From Cribrihabitans_A pelagius (GTDB lineage: Bacteria; Pseudomonadota; Alphaproteobacteria; Rhodobacterales; Rhodobacteraceae): a stretch of DNA of 64,000 nt. The notes under the pieces were generated by a model. It was not told the DNA's origin and ran no database searches. It saw nothing but the letters and a program-made list of their open reading frames with translations. The stretch lies in contig NZ_JBMERR010000007.1 of the NCBI RefSeq assembly GCF_048820915.1, forward strand, positions 62,001 through 126,000, written 5' to 3'. The translations under genes and the position numbers were made by a program. Below, piece after piece: positions 24,296 through 31,271 of the stretch; positions within the stretch are counted from its first letter, which is position 1, and every line of letters begins with the position of its first letter.

Positions 24296-25201
24296 ATGCG
24301 CATCATCTTCATGGGAACGCCTGATTTCTCGGTGCCGGTGCTGGATGCGCTGGTGGACGCAGGGCACGAGATTGCCGCCGTCTACTGTCAGCCCCCCCGG
24401 CCTGCGGGCCGCGGCAAGAGAGACCGTCCAACCGCCGTCCACGCTCGCGCCGCGGCCCTGGGGCTGGAGGTGCGGCACCCGGACTCGCTGAAGGGCGCGG
24501 CGGAGCAGGAAGCGTTTGCCGCGCTTGACGCCGATGTGGCGGTGGTGGTGGCCTATGGTCTGATCCTGCCGCAGCCTGTGCTGGATGCGCCCCGTCACGG
24601 CTGCCTGAATATTCACGCCAGCCTGCTGCCGCGCTGGCGCGGCGCGGCGCCGATCCATCGCGCCATCATGGCGGGCGACGAGGAGACCGGCGTCTGCATC
24701 ATGCAGATGGAGGCCGGGCTCGACACCGGGCCGGTGCTTCTGCGCGAGGCCACCCCGATCGGGGCGGAGGAAACCACGGCGGAGCTGCATGACCGGCTGT
24801 CAGCCATGGGCGCGCGGCTGATCGTGGACGCCTTGGAGCGCCTGCCGGAGCTGACGGCCGCGGCGCAGCCCTCTGAAGGCGTCACCTATGCCGAGAAGAT
24901 CGGCAAGTCCGAGGCGCAGATCGACTGGACCCGCCCGGCCGAAGAGGCCGACCGCCAGATCCGGGGGCTGTCGCCTTTCCCCGGCGCCTGGTGCGAGATC
25001 GGCGGCCAGCGGGTGAAACTTCTGGCTTCGCGGCTTGCAGAGGGGCAGGGTGAGCCGGGAGAGGTTCTGGACGGCGCCCTCACCGTGGCTTGCGGCAGCG
25101 GCGCCGTCACCCTGCTGCGTTTGCAGCGGGCGGGCAAGAGCGCGCAGGACCGGGAGATCTTCCTGCGCGGCTTCCCGGTGGAGAAGGGCAGCCGCCTGTA
25201 A
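24296..25201 (+). CDS. fmt: Methionyl-tRNA formyltransferase
   Basis: 301 residues; formylates Met-tRNAfMet with 10-formyl-THF. The N-terminal formyltransferase domain starts MRIIFMGTPDFSVPVL and carries the catalytic segment NIHASLLPRWRGAAPI (Asn, His) and DTG in GLDTGPVLL; the C-terminal anticodon-side domain follows (GLSPFPGAW). ATG 24296 has AGGAGGG upstream. It completes the def-fmt group. Full length. Confidence 0.97.
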   Translation: MRIIFMGTPDFSVPVLDALVDAGHEIAAVYCQPPRPAGRGKRDRPTAVHARAAALGLEVRHPDSLKGAAEQEAFAALDADVAVVVAYGLILPQPVLDAPRHGCLNIHASLLPRWRGAAPIHRAIMAGDEETGVCIMQMEAGLDTGPVLLREATPIGAEETTAELHDRLSAMGARLIVDALERLPELTAAAQPSEGVTYAEKIGKSEAQIDWTRPAEEADRQIRGLSPFPGAWCEIGGQRVKLLASRLAEGQGEPGEVLDGALTVACGSGAVTLLRLQRAGKSAQDREIFLRGFPVEKGSRL

Positions 25202-25248
25202 CCCCGGGGTCTGTGACCGCAGCTCTCTGACCGGAATGTGGAGGCAGC

Positions 25249-25485
25249 ATGTCCATTATCGCGCTTGTCATCATCGGCGCTGCGGCGGGGTTCCTCGCGA
25301 CCCGGCTGATGCGGGTGGAAACCGATATCATTACCACCGTCGTAATCGGCATGGCAGGCGCGCTGATCGGCGGGCTCATCCTGCGCGCGCTGCTGGCAGT
25401 GCTGGGGTTTGCCTCCGGCTTCCTGGGTGCGCTTCTGGGCGCGCTGGCGCTGATCTGGCTGTGGCAGCGCTATGTCCAGCGCTAG
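25249..25485 (+). CDS. Small membrane protein, GlsB/YeaQ/YmgE-like
   Basis: 78 residues, nearly all hydrophobic: three segments (about 3-19, 28-49 and 52-72), with GAAAGFLATRLM and IGMAGALIGGLILRALL glycine patterns typical of the GlsB/YeaQ/YmgE (transglycosylase-associated) family. These are inner-membrane, often stress-related proteins of unclear mechanism. GGAGG precedes the ATG. Convergent with the TRIC-type gene; only 15 bp apart at their ends. Confidence 0.75.
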   Translation: MSIIALVIIGAAAGFLATRLMRVETDIITTVVIGMAGALIGGLILRALLAVLGFASGFLGALLGALALIWLWQRYVQR

Positions 25486-25500
25486 CGCCGCCGGCAGGGG

Positions 25501-26124
25501 TCAGCTGCGCGGCGGGCGGCTCTTGTAGACCGGCAGGTGCCAGCCAAAGGTGATCGACCCGGCCCTCAGCGTCCAGCAGACACCGGCGCAGGCCAGGAGC
25601 GCTAAGCGCAGCTCCACCCCGGCCCAGATCGCAACGACGGCGGTGATCGCCCCCGCCATGGCGCAGGTGATGTAGAGCTCGCCCTGTTTCAGCACCAGCG
25701 GCACCTCGTTGCAGACCACATCGCGCATCAGCCCGCCGAGCGAGCCGGTCGCCATGCCCATCAGCACCACGATTACCGGGCCCTTTCCCAGCGCAAGTGC
25801 CGCGCCGGTGCCCGCGGGCACGGCAACCGCCAGCGCGAAGCTGTCGAGCCAGACCACCCAGCGCAGGCGGCTTTCGACCAGGTGCGCGGAGAAGAACACC
25901 GCCACCGCCGCCAGCGCCGCAAGCAGGATGTAGTTGGGATCGCCGATCCAGAACACCGGGTCGCGGTCCAGAAGCAGGTCGCGCACGGTGCCGCCGCCCA
26001 CCGCGGTGAGGCAGGCGACAAAGGCAAAGCCGACGATATCCAGCTGCGCCCGGCTTGCCACAAGCGCGCCGGTCAGCGCAAAGACCAGCACCGAGGCGTA
26101 GTCGAGCAAGGTAAGCACGCTCAT
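25501..26124 (-). CDS. TRIC/YadS (UPF0126) family membrane channel protein
   Basis: 207 residues with seven hydrophobic segments arranged as two repeats: GFAFVACLTAVGGGTVRDLLLDRDPVFW in the first and GMATGSLGGLMRDVVCNEVPLVL in the second, the G-G-RD signatures of the UPF0126/TRIC family. Prokaryotic TRIC homologues conduct monovalent cations; the physiological role here is unknown. Start 26124 (MSVLTLLDYASV) begins the first helix; the upstream extension is arginine/proline-rich and not membrane-like. Downstream of rnhA on the same strand. Confidence 0.88.
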   Translation of the reverse strand: MSVLTLLDYASVLVFALTGALVASRAQLDIVGFAFVACLTAVGGGTVRDLLLDRDPVFWIGDPNYILLAALAAVAVFFSAHLVESRLRWVVWLDSFALAVAVPAGTGAALALGKGPVIVVLMGMATGSLGGLMRDVVCNEVPLVLKQGELYITCAMAGAITAVVAIWAGVELRLALLACAGVCWTLRAGSITFGWHLPVYKSRPPRS

Positions 26125-26152
26125 GCGCAACCGCCCCGGCGCAGGCCGCTCA

Positions 26153-26617
26153 TCACTTGGGCCGGGCCTTCTTGAAGGGGGCCATGCCAGCGCGGGCCAG
26201 CTCATCCGCGCGCTCGTTCTCGGGGTGGCCTGCGTGGCCCTTGACCCATTCCCAGGTCACCTGGTGGCGGCTCTGCGCTTCGTCCAGCCGCTGCCAGAGC
26301 TCGACGTTCTTAACCGGCTTCTTGGCGGCGGTCTTCCAGCCGTTCTTCTTCCAGCCGAAGATCCAGCCGGTGACGCCGTTCTTCACATAGGCCGAATCGG
26401 TCACCACGGTGATCTTCGAGGGCCGCGCCAGGCTTTCCAGCGCGTTGATCGCGGCCAGAAGCTCCATCCGGTTGTTGGTGGTTTCGGCCTCGCCGCCCTG
26501 AAGCTCGCGCTCCTTCACCACGGTGTCCCCGTCCATCGCGCGCAGCAGCACGCCCCAGCCGCCGGGGCCGGGATTCCCGGAGCAGGCACCATCGGTATAT
26601 GCAAACAAATCAGTCAT
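26153..26617 (-). CDS. rnhA: Ribonuclease HI
   Basis: 154 residues; degrades RNA in RNA-DNA hybrids. The catalytic DEDD set is visible: Asp in FAYTDGACSGNPG, Glu in NNRMELLAA, Asp in VTDSAYV and Asp in ENERADELA, with the basic handle (GWKKNGWKTAAKKPVKN). Length matches the E. coli enzyme. No overlap with neighbours; DUF3429 and LysE genes lie upstream on the same strand, so one transcript is possible. Confidence 0.97.
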   Translation of the reverse strand: MTDLFAYTDGACSGNPGPGGWGVLLRAMDGDTVVKERELQGGEAETTNNRMELLAAINALESLARPSKITVVTDSAYVKNGVTGWIFGWKKNGWKTAAKKPVKNVELWQRLDEAQSRHQVTWEWVKGHAGHPENERADELARAGMAPFKKARPK

Positions 26618-26686
26618 GGCCGCTCCCTACACCGCTGCCGCGGCAGGCGCCAGAGCGCAGGCGCGGTGCGGCGCACGGGCGGCGTC

Positions 26687-27142
26687 TTACAGGTAGAGCC
26701 CCGCACCCAAGCAGAGCACCGCCACTGCTGTCAGCAGCACCCGCAGCCGCATCCACCAGCGCGGCGTCAGCCCCCAGGCAGAGAAGCCGGCATCCAGCAG
26801 CAAAAGCCCGGCAAAGCCCCATATCAGGTGCATTGCGGCGCGGTCCGGCCCGCCTCCGGTCATCAGGAAGGCCCAGAGCGCAGGGATCACCGACAGACCA
26901 TAGCAGGCCGCGGACTGGAGACGGCCGCGCGCCTTGGCGGCAAACCCCCAGAGCACGCCGGACATGAAGCTGAGGATCACCGAACCGTAGAACAGCTGCA
27001 CGTAAGGCCCGACAAACCGCGGCCCCAGCCGTGCACTGCCCCAAGCCTGCAGATCGGGCAGCATCACGGTGAGGACACCCCAGACAAACGGGATCAGCCC
27101 GGCGAGGCCAAGGATAAGCGGGGCGGCAGGGATCTGCCTCAT
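26687..27142 (-). CDS. DUF3429 family membrane protein
   Basis: 151 residues with five hydrophobic segments, the DUF3429 pattern (first LILGLAGLIPFVWGVL; then YGSVILSFMSGVLWGFAA; later ALWAFLMTGGG and HLIWGFAGLLLLDAGFSAWG). Function unknown in the family. Start 27142 overlaps the stop of the LysE gene by 4 bp, so the two are coupled. Confidence 0.85.
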   Translation of the reverse strand: MRQIPAAPLILGLAGLIPFVWGVLTVMLPDLQAWGSARLGPRFVGPYVQLFYGSVILSFMSGVLWGFAAKARGRLQSAACYGLSVIPALWAFLMTGGGPDRAAMHLIWGFAGLLLLDAGFSAWGLTPRWWMRLRVLLTAVAVLCLGAGLYL

Positions 27143-27756
27143 GCGCGCTCCATTGCAAGCCGCGCGGCGAGTGCTGCAAAGATGCCGCCAAAGCTGCGGT
27201 TGAGCCAGGCCATCACCCGCGTGGAGCCGAGGATCAGCGCGCGGGCGCGCGCCGCAAACAGCCCGTAAGCGAGGAAGACGGCAAAGGTCATCGCCATGAA
27301 TACACCGCCCAGGAGCGCCATCTCTGCCGTGGCAGAGGCGGCGTTGCCCGACAGGAAAGGCGGCAGCAGCGCCAGGAAGAAAACCGACAGCTTGGGATTC
27401 AGGATATTGATCAGGGCGCCGCGGCGGGCAATGGTCCAGCCGGGCTGGCGGCGGCTGTCCGAGGAGATCGCGAGCGCGCCGCCCGCTTTCAGCGCCTGCC
27501 AGGCCAGGTAGAGAAGGTAGAGAACGCCTGCGGCCTTTACGATCTGGAACAGCGCGGCGGAACCGTGCAGCACAGCGGCCAGTCCCAGGGTGGCCGCGGC
27601 CAGATGCGGCAGGATGCCAATGGTGCAGCCAAGCGCCGCCCAGACCGCGGCGCGCCAGCCCTGGCCGAGGCCAAGCGCCAGCGTGTAGAGCACACCGGTG
27701 CCCGGTGCGAGGACGACAACAAAGGCGGTGATCAGGAATTGCAGGCTTATCATCAA
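27139..27756 (-). CDS. LysE-family translocator
   Basis: 205-residue exporter of the LysE/RhtB superfamily, six hydrophobic segments. Marks: APGTGVLYTLALGLGQGWRAAVWAALGCTIG at about 17-47 and NPKLSVFFLALLPPFL at about 120-135. Such proteins export amino acids; the substrate here is unknown. Two ATG codons in a row; either may be used. Coupled to DUF3429 by a 4-bp overlap; ispH follows 50 bp further on. Confidence 0.9.
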   Translation of the reverse strand: MMISLQFLITAFVVVLAPGTGVLYTLALGLGQGWRAAVWAALGCTIGILPHLAAATLGLAAVLHGSAALFQIVKAAGVLYLLYLAWQALKAGGALAISSDSRRQPGWTIARRGALINILNPKLSVFFLALLPPFLSGNAASATAEMALLGGVFMAMTFAVFLAYGLFAARARALILGSTRVMAWLNRSFGGIFAALAARLAMERA

Positions 27757-27855
27757 TGCGGCTCCGGCAAAATGCGTGTTGGAATATGCCTAGCATAACT
27801 AACCCGCCCGGAGGGCCGCTTCCATGATCCTGTTCACAGCCGTGGCCTGCCGGGC

Positions 27856-28806
27856 TCAGGCCGGCTGGCGCAGCACCCGCGGGACCTTGAATTCGACCCG
27901 CTCCACGGCGGTTTCGACCACCTCGACCGTCACTTCATAGCGGGCGCGGAAGGCGTCGATCACCTCGTTCACCAGCAGCTCGGGCGCCGAGGCGCCGGCG
28001 GTGATGGCGATGGAGCGGATACCCTCCAGCGCGCGCCAGTCGATGTTTTCCGCCCGCTGCACCAGCTGGGCGTAGCCGCAGCCGTTCTTGGCGCCGACCT
28101 CGACCAGGCGGCGCGAGTTCGAAGAGTTCGGCGCCCCCACGACCAGAAGCGCGTCCGATTCCGGCGCTACCGCCTTCACCGCTTCCTGGCGGTTGGTGGT
28201 CGCATAGCAGATGTCTTCCTTGTGCGGGCCGGTGATCCCGGGGAAGCGGGCCTTGAGGGCTGCGACGATGTCCTTGGTGTCATCCACCGACAGGGTGGTC
28301 TGGGTGACAAAGGCCAGCCGCGATGGGTCGCGCACTTCGACCTTGGCCACGTCCGGGACGGTTTCCACCAGCAGCACCTCGCCCTCGGGCAGCTGGCCCA
28401 TGGTGCCGATGGTCTCCGGGTGGCCCTTGTGGCCGATCATGATCATCTGCAGCCCGTTCTCGGCGTGGCGCTGCGCCTCGATATGCACCTTGGAGACCAG
28501 CGGGCAGGTGGCGTCGACAAAGATCATCTCGCGCGCCTCTGCTGCGGCGGGCACCGATTTCGGCACCCCGTGGGCGGAGAAGATCACCGGCCGGTCATCG
28601 GGGCATTCGTCCAGTTCCTCGACAAAGACCGCGCCCTTTTCGCGCAAGCTGTCGACCACGTATTTGTTGTGCACGATCTCGTGCCGCACATAGACCGGCG
28701 CGCCCCATTTTTCGATCGCCATCTCGACGATCTTGATCGCGCGGTCGACACCGGCGCAGAATCCGCGCGGCGCGGCGAGGTAGAGGATCAGGGGCGGCTT
28801 GGTCAT
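27856..28806 (-). CDS. ispH: 4-hydroxy-3-methylbut-2-enyl diphosphate reductase
   Basis: 316 residues; last step of the MEP isoprenoid pathway, reducing HMBPP to IPP and DMAPP via a 4Fe-4S cluster. The three cluster cysteines are in PRGFCAGV, VDATCPLV and EDICYATTNRQ; substrate residues are in FSAHGVPKSV, IGHKGHPE and GAPNSSNSRRL. ATG 28806 follows AAGGAGA. The frame stays open upstream for over 200 codons, but that part is antisense to the cytochrome gene and not IspH-like. Single cistron. Confidence 0.96.
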   Translation of the reverse strand: MTKPPLILYLAAPRGFCAGVDRAIKIVEMAIEKWGAPVYVRHEIVHNKYVVDSLREKGAVFVEELDECPDDRPVIFSAHGVPKSVPAAAEAREMIFVDATCPLVSKVHIEAQRHAENGLQMIMIGHKGHPETIGTMGQLPEGEVLLVETVPDVAKVEVRDPSRLAFVTQTTLSVDDTKDIVAALKARFPGITGPHKEDICYATTNRQEAVKAVAPESDALLVVGAPNSSNSRRLVEVGAKNGCGYAQLVQRAENIDWRALEGIRSIAITAGASAPELLVNEVIDAFRARYEVTVEVVETAVERVEFKVPRVLRQPA

Positions 28807-28944
28807 GCGGGTCTCCTTGCGGGCCAGAGGTAAGGGTTCCGGGGCGCGAGGTCCAGCCCGGGGTGTGCTCACGGGTTTGTGACTGGAGCTTCCAGCGGCG
28901 GAAGGATGCACAAAGGTCTGCTGAAGACTGATGGGGGAGCAGGC

Positions 28945-29406
28945 GTGAAGGCGATGCTGTTTGCGGCGGGCGCAGTGGTGCTGGCGGGCGGGGTCTATTT
29001 CTGGACGGCCGAGCGCGGCGCGCAGGCGGCAGGGCTCTTGCCGTACCAGGATCCGGCCGCGGTTGAGGAGGGGCGCAAGGTCTATGCGGAATATTGCGCC
29101 AGCTGCCATGGCGCCAGCCTGGAAGGCGAGCCAGACTGGCGCCAGCGCGATGCCGGTGGTTACTTGCCCGCGCCGCCGCATGACGAAACGGGCCACACCT
29201 GGCACCATGCCGACAGCCAGCTGCTGGCGATCACCAAGTTCGGCGTCGAGGCGCTGGCCGGGGCGGGCTACCGCAGCCGCATGGGCGGCTACGAGGAGCT
29301 GCTGAGCGATGCGCAGATGCTGGCGGCGCTGGCCTACATCAAGAGCCGCTGGCCTGCGGATATCATCCGGCGCCACAATGAGATCAACGCGCAGGCGCAG
29401 CCCTAG
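28945..29406 (+). CDS. Membrane-anchored monohaem cytochrome c
   Basis: About 153 residues. An uncleaved or signal-type N-terminal helix (MLFAAGAVVLAGGVYFW) precedes one class I cytochrome c domain with haem site CASCH (about residues 61-65), and later methionines in SRMGGYEELL and DAQMLAALAYIKSRWP, the latter the typical C-terminal helix. Electron carrier in the periplasm; partner unknown. GTG at 28945 has GGGGGAG upstream; an ATG at 28906 would add 13 residues. Divergent from ispH; followed by a good terminator. Confidence 0.85.
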   Translation: MKAMLFAAGAVVLAGGVYFWTAERGAQAAGLLPYQDPAAVEEGRKVYAEYCASCHGASLEGEPDWRQRDAGGYLPAPPHDETGHTWHHADSQLLAITKFGVEALAGAGYRSRMGGYEELLSDAQMLAALAYIKSRWPADIIRRHNEINAQAQP

Positions 29407-29412
29407 AACGCA

Positions 29413-29449
29413 AATGGCGCAGGCCGGTGCACGCCGGACCTGCGCCATT
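29413..29449. terminator. Terminator-like hairpin after the cytochrome c gene
   Basis: AATGGCGCAGG (29413-29423) pairs perfectly with 29439-29449, with a further CCGG/CCGG pairing inside. It starts 7 bp after the stop codon; TATCGTTT follows. It also sits behind the NYN gene on the other strand and may serve both. Confidence 0.6.
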
Positions 29450-29512
29450 ATCGTTTGCCTGAACCTAGCCCGCTAGTGGCCTGCACGCGGCCGCGGGACC
29501 GGTGCGAAGCGG

Positions 29513-30085
29513 TCAGCCCTGCGCGGCAGCGGCCGAACGCGGGTCGTTCTGTTCGCGCGGCGGGCGGCCGATCACGTCCCGCAGCTCCTCCAGCTCGATG
29601 AAATTATCGGCTTGGCGGCGCAGATCGTCGGAGATCATCGGCGGCTGGCTGCGGATGGTGGAGACCACCGACACCCGCACACCTTGGCGCTGCAGGCTGG
29701 CGATCAGCGGGCGGAAGTCGCCATCGCCGGAAAACAGCACGATATGGTCGACGCGCGGCGCCAGCTCCATGGCATCGACGGTCAGTTCGATGTCCATGTT
29801 GCCCTTCACCTTGCGGCGGCCCATGCTGTCGGTGTATTCCTTGGCCGGTTTGGTGACCATGGTGAAGCCGTTGTAATGCAGCCAGTCCACCAGGGGCCTG
29901 ATCGGCGAATACTCGTCATTTTCCAGCAGCGCCGTATAATAAAAGGCCCGCAAAAGTTTTCCGCGGCGCATGAATTCCTGCCGCAACAGCTTGTAGTCGA
30001 TATCGAACCCTAGCGCCTTGGCCGCGGCGTATAGGTTCGACCCGTCTATGAACAGCGCAAGCCGTTCGTCCTTGTAAAACATCAA
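29513..30085 (-). CDS. NYN-domain (LabA/DUF88) protein, probable ribonuclease
   Basis: 190 residues with a PIN-like NYN fold: ALFIDGSNLYAAAKAL at 10-25 (first acidic residue), GNMDIELTVDAMELA at about 95-109 (second), and HIVLFSGDGDFRPLIASLQRQGVRV at about 114-138 (further acids, SGDGDF motif). These acids bind metal in NYN nucleases. C-terminal helix and a disordered tail follow. Role in alphaproteobacteria is not established. It is divergent from folK; a 9-bp inverted repeat lies between them. Confidence 0.88.
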   Translation of the reverse strand: MMFYKDERLALFIDGSNLYAAAKALGFDIDYKLLRQEFMRRGKLLRAFYYTALLENDEYSPIRPLVDWLHYNGFTMVTKPAKEYTDSMGRRKVKGNMDIELTVDAMELAPRVDHIVLFSGDGDFRPLIASLQRQGVRVSVVSTIRSQPPMISDDLRRQADNFIELEELRDVIGRPPREQNDPRSAAAAQG

Positions 30086-30103
30086 ATTTGTCCTTCCGGT
30101 CGG

Positions 30104-30154
30104 CCCGTTTAGGCCCTGGTTCCGTGAGTGAATGCCTGAAATCGGCTAAACGGG
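30104..30154. promoter_or_regulatory. Inverted repeat between the NYN gene and folK
   Basis: CCCGTTTAG (30104-30112) and CTAAACGGG (30146-30154) are perfect complements, centre-to-centre 42 bp, four helical turns apart. They lie in the 134-bp divergent gap. The arrangement could seat a dimer or looped repressor; no family match. Confidence 0.3.
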
Positions 30155-30219
30155 TGGACTTAATGTATGTTATTTGCCATCTGCCGCAAGGGCGATGGCA
30201 TTCAGAAACAGGGTCAAAA

Positions 30220-30789
30220 ATGACCGGATACCGGACAAAATCACTGATCGCGCTCGGCGGTAATATGCCGGTTGACGCTAAGGCGCCCCAGGTCACGCTG
30301 TCAATGGCAGTTGCGGCGCTGGCGCAGCCGGACATCGCCCTGCGGGCGGTGTCGCGGTTTTTCCGCACGCCATGCTTTCCCGCCGGGACCGGGCCGGACT
30401 ATGTGAACGCCGCGGTGGAGGTGGAAAGCGCGCTGTCCGCGGCAGAGCTGCTGGAACGGCTGCACGCGCTGGAGGCGCGCTTTGCCCGGGTGCGCGCCGA
30501 GCGCTGGGGGCGGCGCACGCTGGATCTGGACCTGATCAGCCACGGCGGCGCGGTGCGGCCCGATGCGGCCGGCTTTGCGCGATGGCAGGGGCTGCCGCTG
30601 GAACGGCAGATGCAGGAGGCGCCGGGCGAGCTGATCCTGCCGCATCCGCGCCTGCAGGACCGGGGGTTCGTGCTGGTGCCGCTCTGCGATATCCGCCCCG
30701 ATTGGCGCCATCCTGTGCTGGATAAGACCGCCGCGGCGCTGCTGGCTGCGCTGCCTGCATCGGAAACCGCGGAGATCGTTCCGCTGTAG
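30220..30789 (+). CDS. folK: 2-amino-4-hydroxy-6-hydroxymethyldihydropteridine diphosphokinase
   Basis: 189 residues; transfers pyrophosphate from ATP to hydroxymethyl-dihydropterin in folate synthesis. Marks: IALGGNMP at the N terminus, SRFFRTPCFPAGTGPDYVNAAV and the ATP/metal signature RWGRRTLDLDLI, followed by LPHPRLQDRGFVLVPL. Start 30220 preferred: upstream frame crosses the inverted repeat. It is followed by a promoter-like gap and rpoZ. The insert between LDLDLI and the LPHPR motif is longer than in E. coli, as common in this order. Confidence 0.94.
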   Translation: MTGYRTKSLIALGGNMPVDAKAPQVTLSMAVAALAQPDIALRAVSRFFRTPCFPAGTGPDYVNAAVEVESALSAAELLERLHALEARFARVRAERWGRRTLDLDLISHGGAVRPDAAGFARWQGLPLERQMQEAPGELILPHPRLQDRGFVLVPLCDIRPDWRHPVLDKTAAALLAALPASETAEIVPL

Positions 30790-30815
30790 CGATTTCGGTG
30801 CGGCATTTTCTGGTC

Positions 30816-30844
30816 TTGTCAAGGGAAACATTTGGGCGTACATG
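30816..30844 (+). promoter_or_regulatory. Possible rpoZ promoter
   Basis: TTGTCA (30816-30821) and TACATG (30839-30844) with 17-bp spacing, about 37 bp before the rpoZ start. Moderate match to housekeeping consensus. Confidence 0.35.
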
Positions 30845-30881
30845 TCTGCGCTCCGGACCCACAATACTTGGAGAGTCGTTC

Positions 30882-31235
30882 ATGGCCCGCGTGACGGTTG
30901 AAGATTGCGTCGACAAGGTTCCCAACCGCTTTGAGCTGGTGATGCTGGCGGCCCACCGCGCCCGCGAGATCTCGGCCGGGGCCGAGCTGACCGTGGACCG
31001 CGACAACGACAAGAACCCGGTTGTGTCGCTGCGCGAAATCGCCGAGGAAACCCAGAGCGCCGACGCCCTGCGCGAGCGCCTGATCGAGGCCAACCAGTCC
31101 CAGATCGAAGTGGACGAGCCGGAAGAGGATTCCATGGCCCTGCTGATGGGCGGCGAGAGCGACAAGCCGGCCGAGGACGACATGTCGGAAGAAAAGCTCC
31201 TGCGCGCGCTGATGGAGGCCCAGGGGCAGGGCTGA
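30882..31235 (+). CDS. rpoZ: RNA polymerase omega subunit
   Basis: 117 residues; stabilises beta' in RNA polymerase and carries part of a ppGpp site. Marks: MARVTVEDCVDKVPNRFELVMLAAHRARE at the N terminus, then the NDKNPVVSLREIAE segment. An acidic C-terminal tail is usual in alphaproteobacteria. It sits 36 bp before rel, the classic rpoZ-spoT-type pairing of a ppGpp target and the ppGpp enzyme. Confidence 0.97.
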   Translation: MARVTVEDCVDKVPNRFELVMLAAHRAREISAGAELTVDRDNDKNPVVSLREIAEETQSADALRERLIEANQSQIEVDEPEEDSMALLMGGESDKPAEDDMSEEKLLRALMEAQGQG

Positions 31236-31271
31236 CCTGCCGCGACGGACAATTGAGGCTGCGGACCGGAC

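Noticed and set aside
28807..29448. N-terminal extension of ispH by over 200 codons
   Set aside because: The extension is antisense to the cytochrome c gene and not IspH-like; the SD is at 28806.
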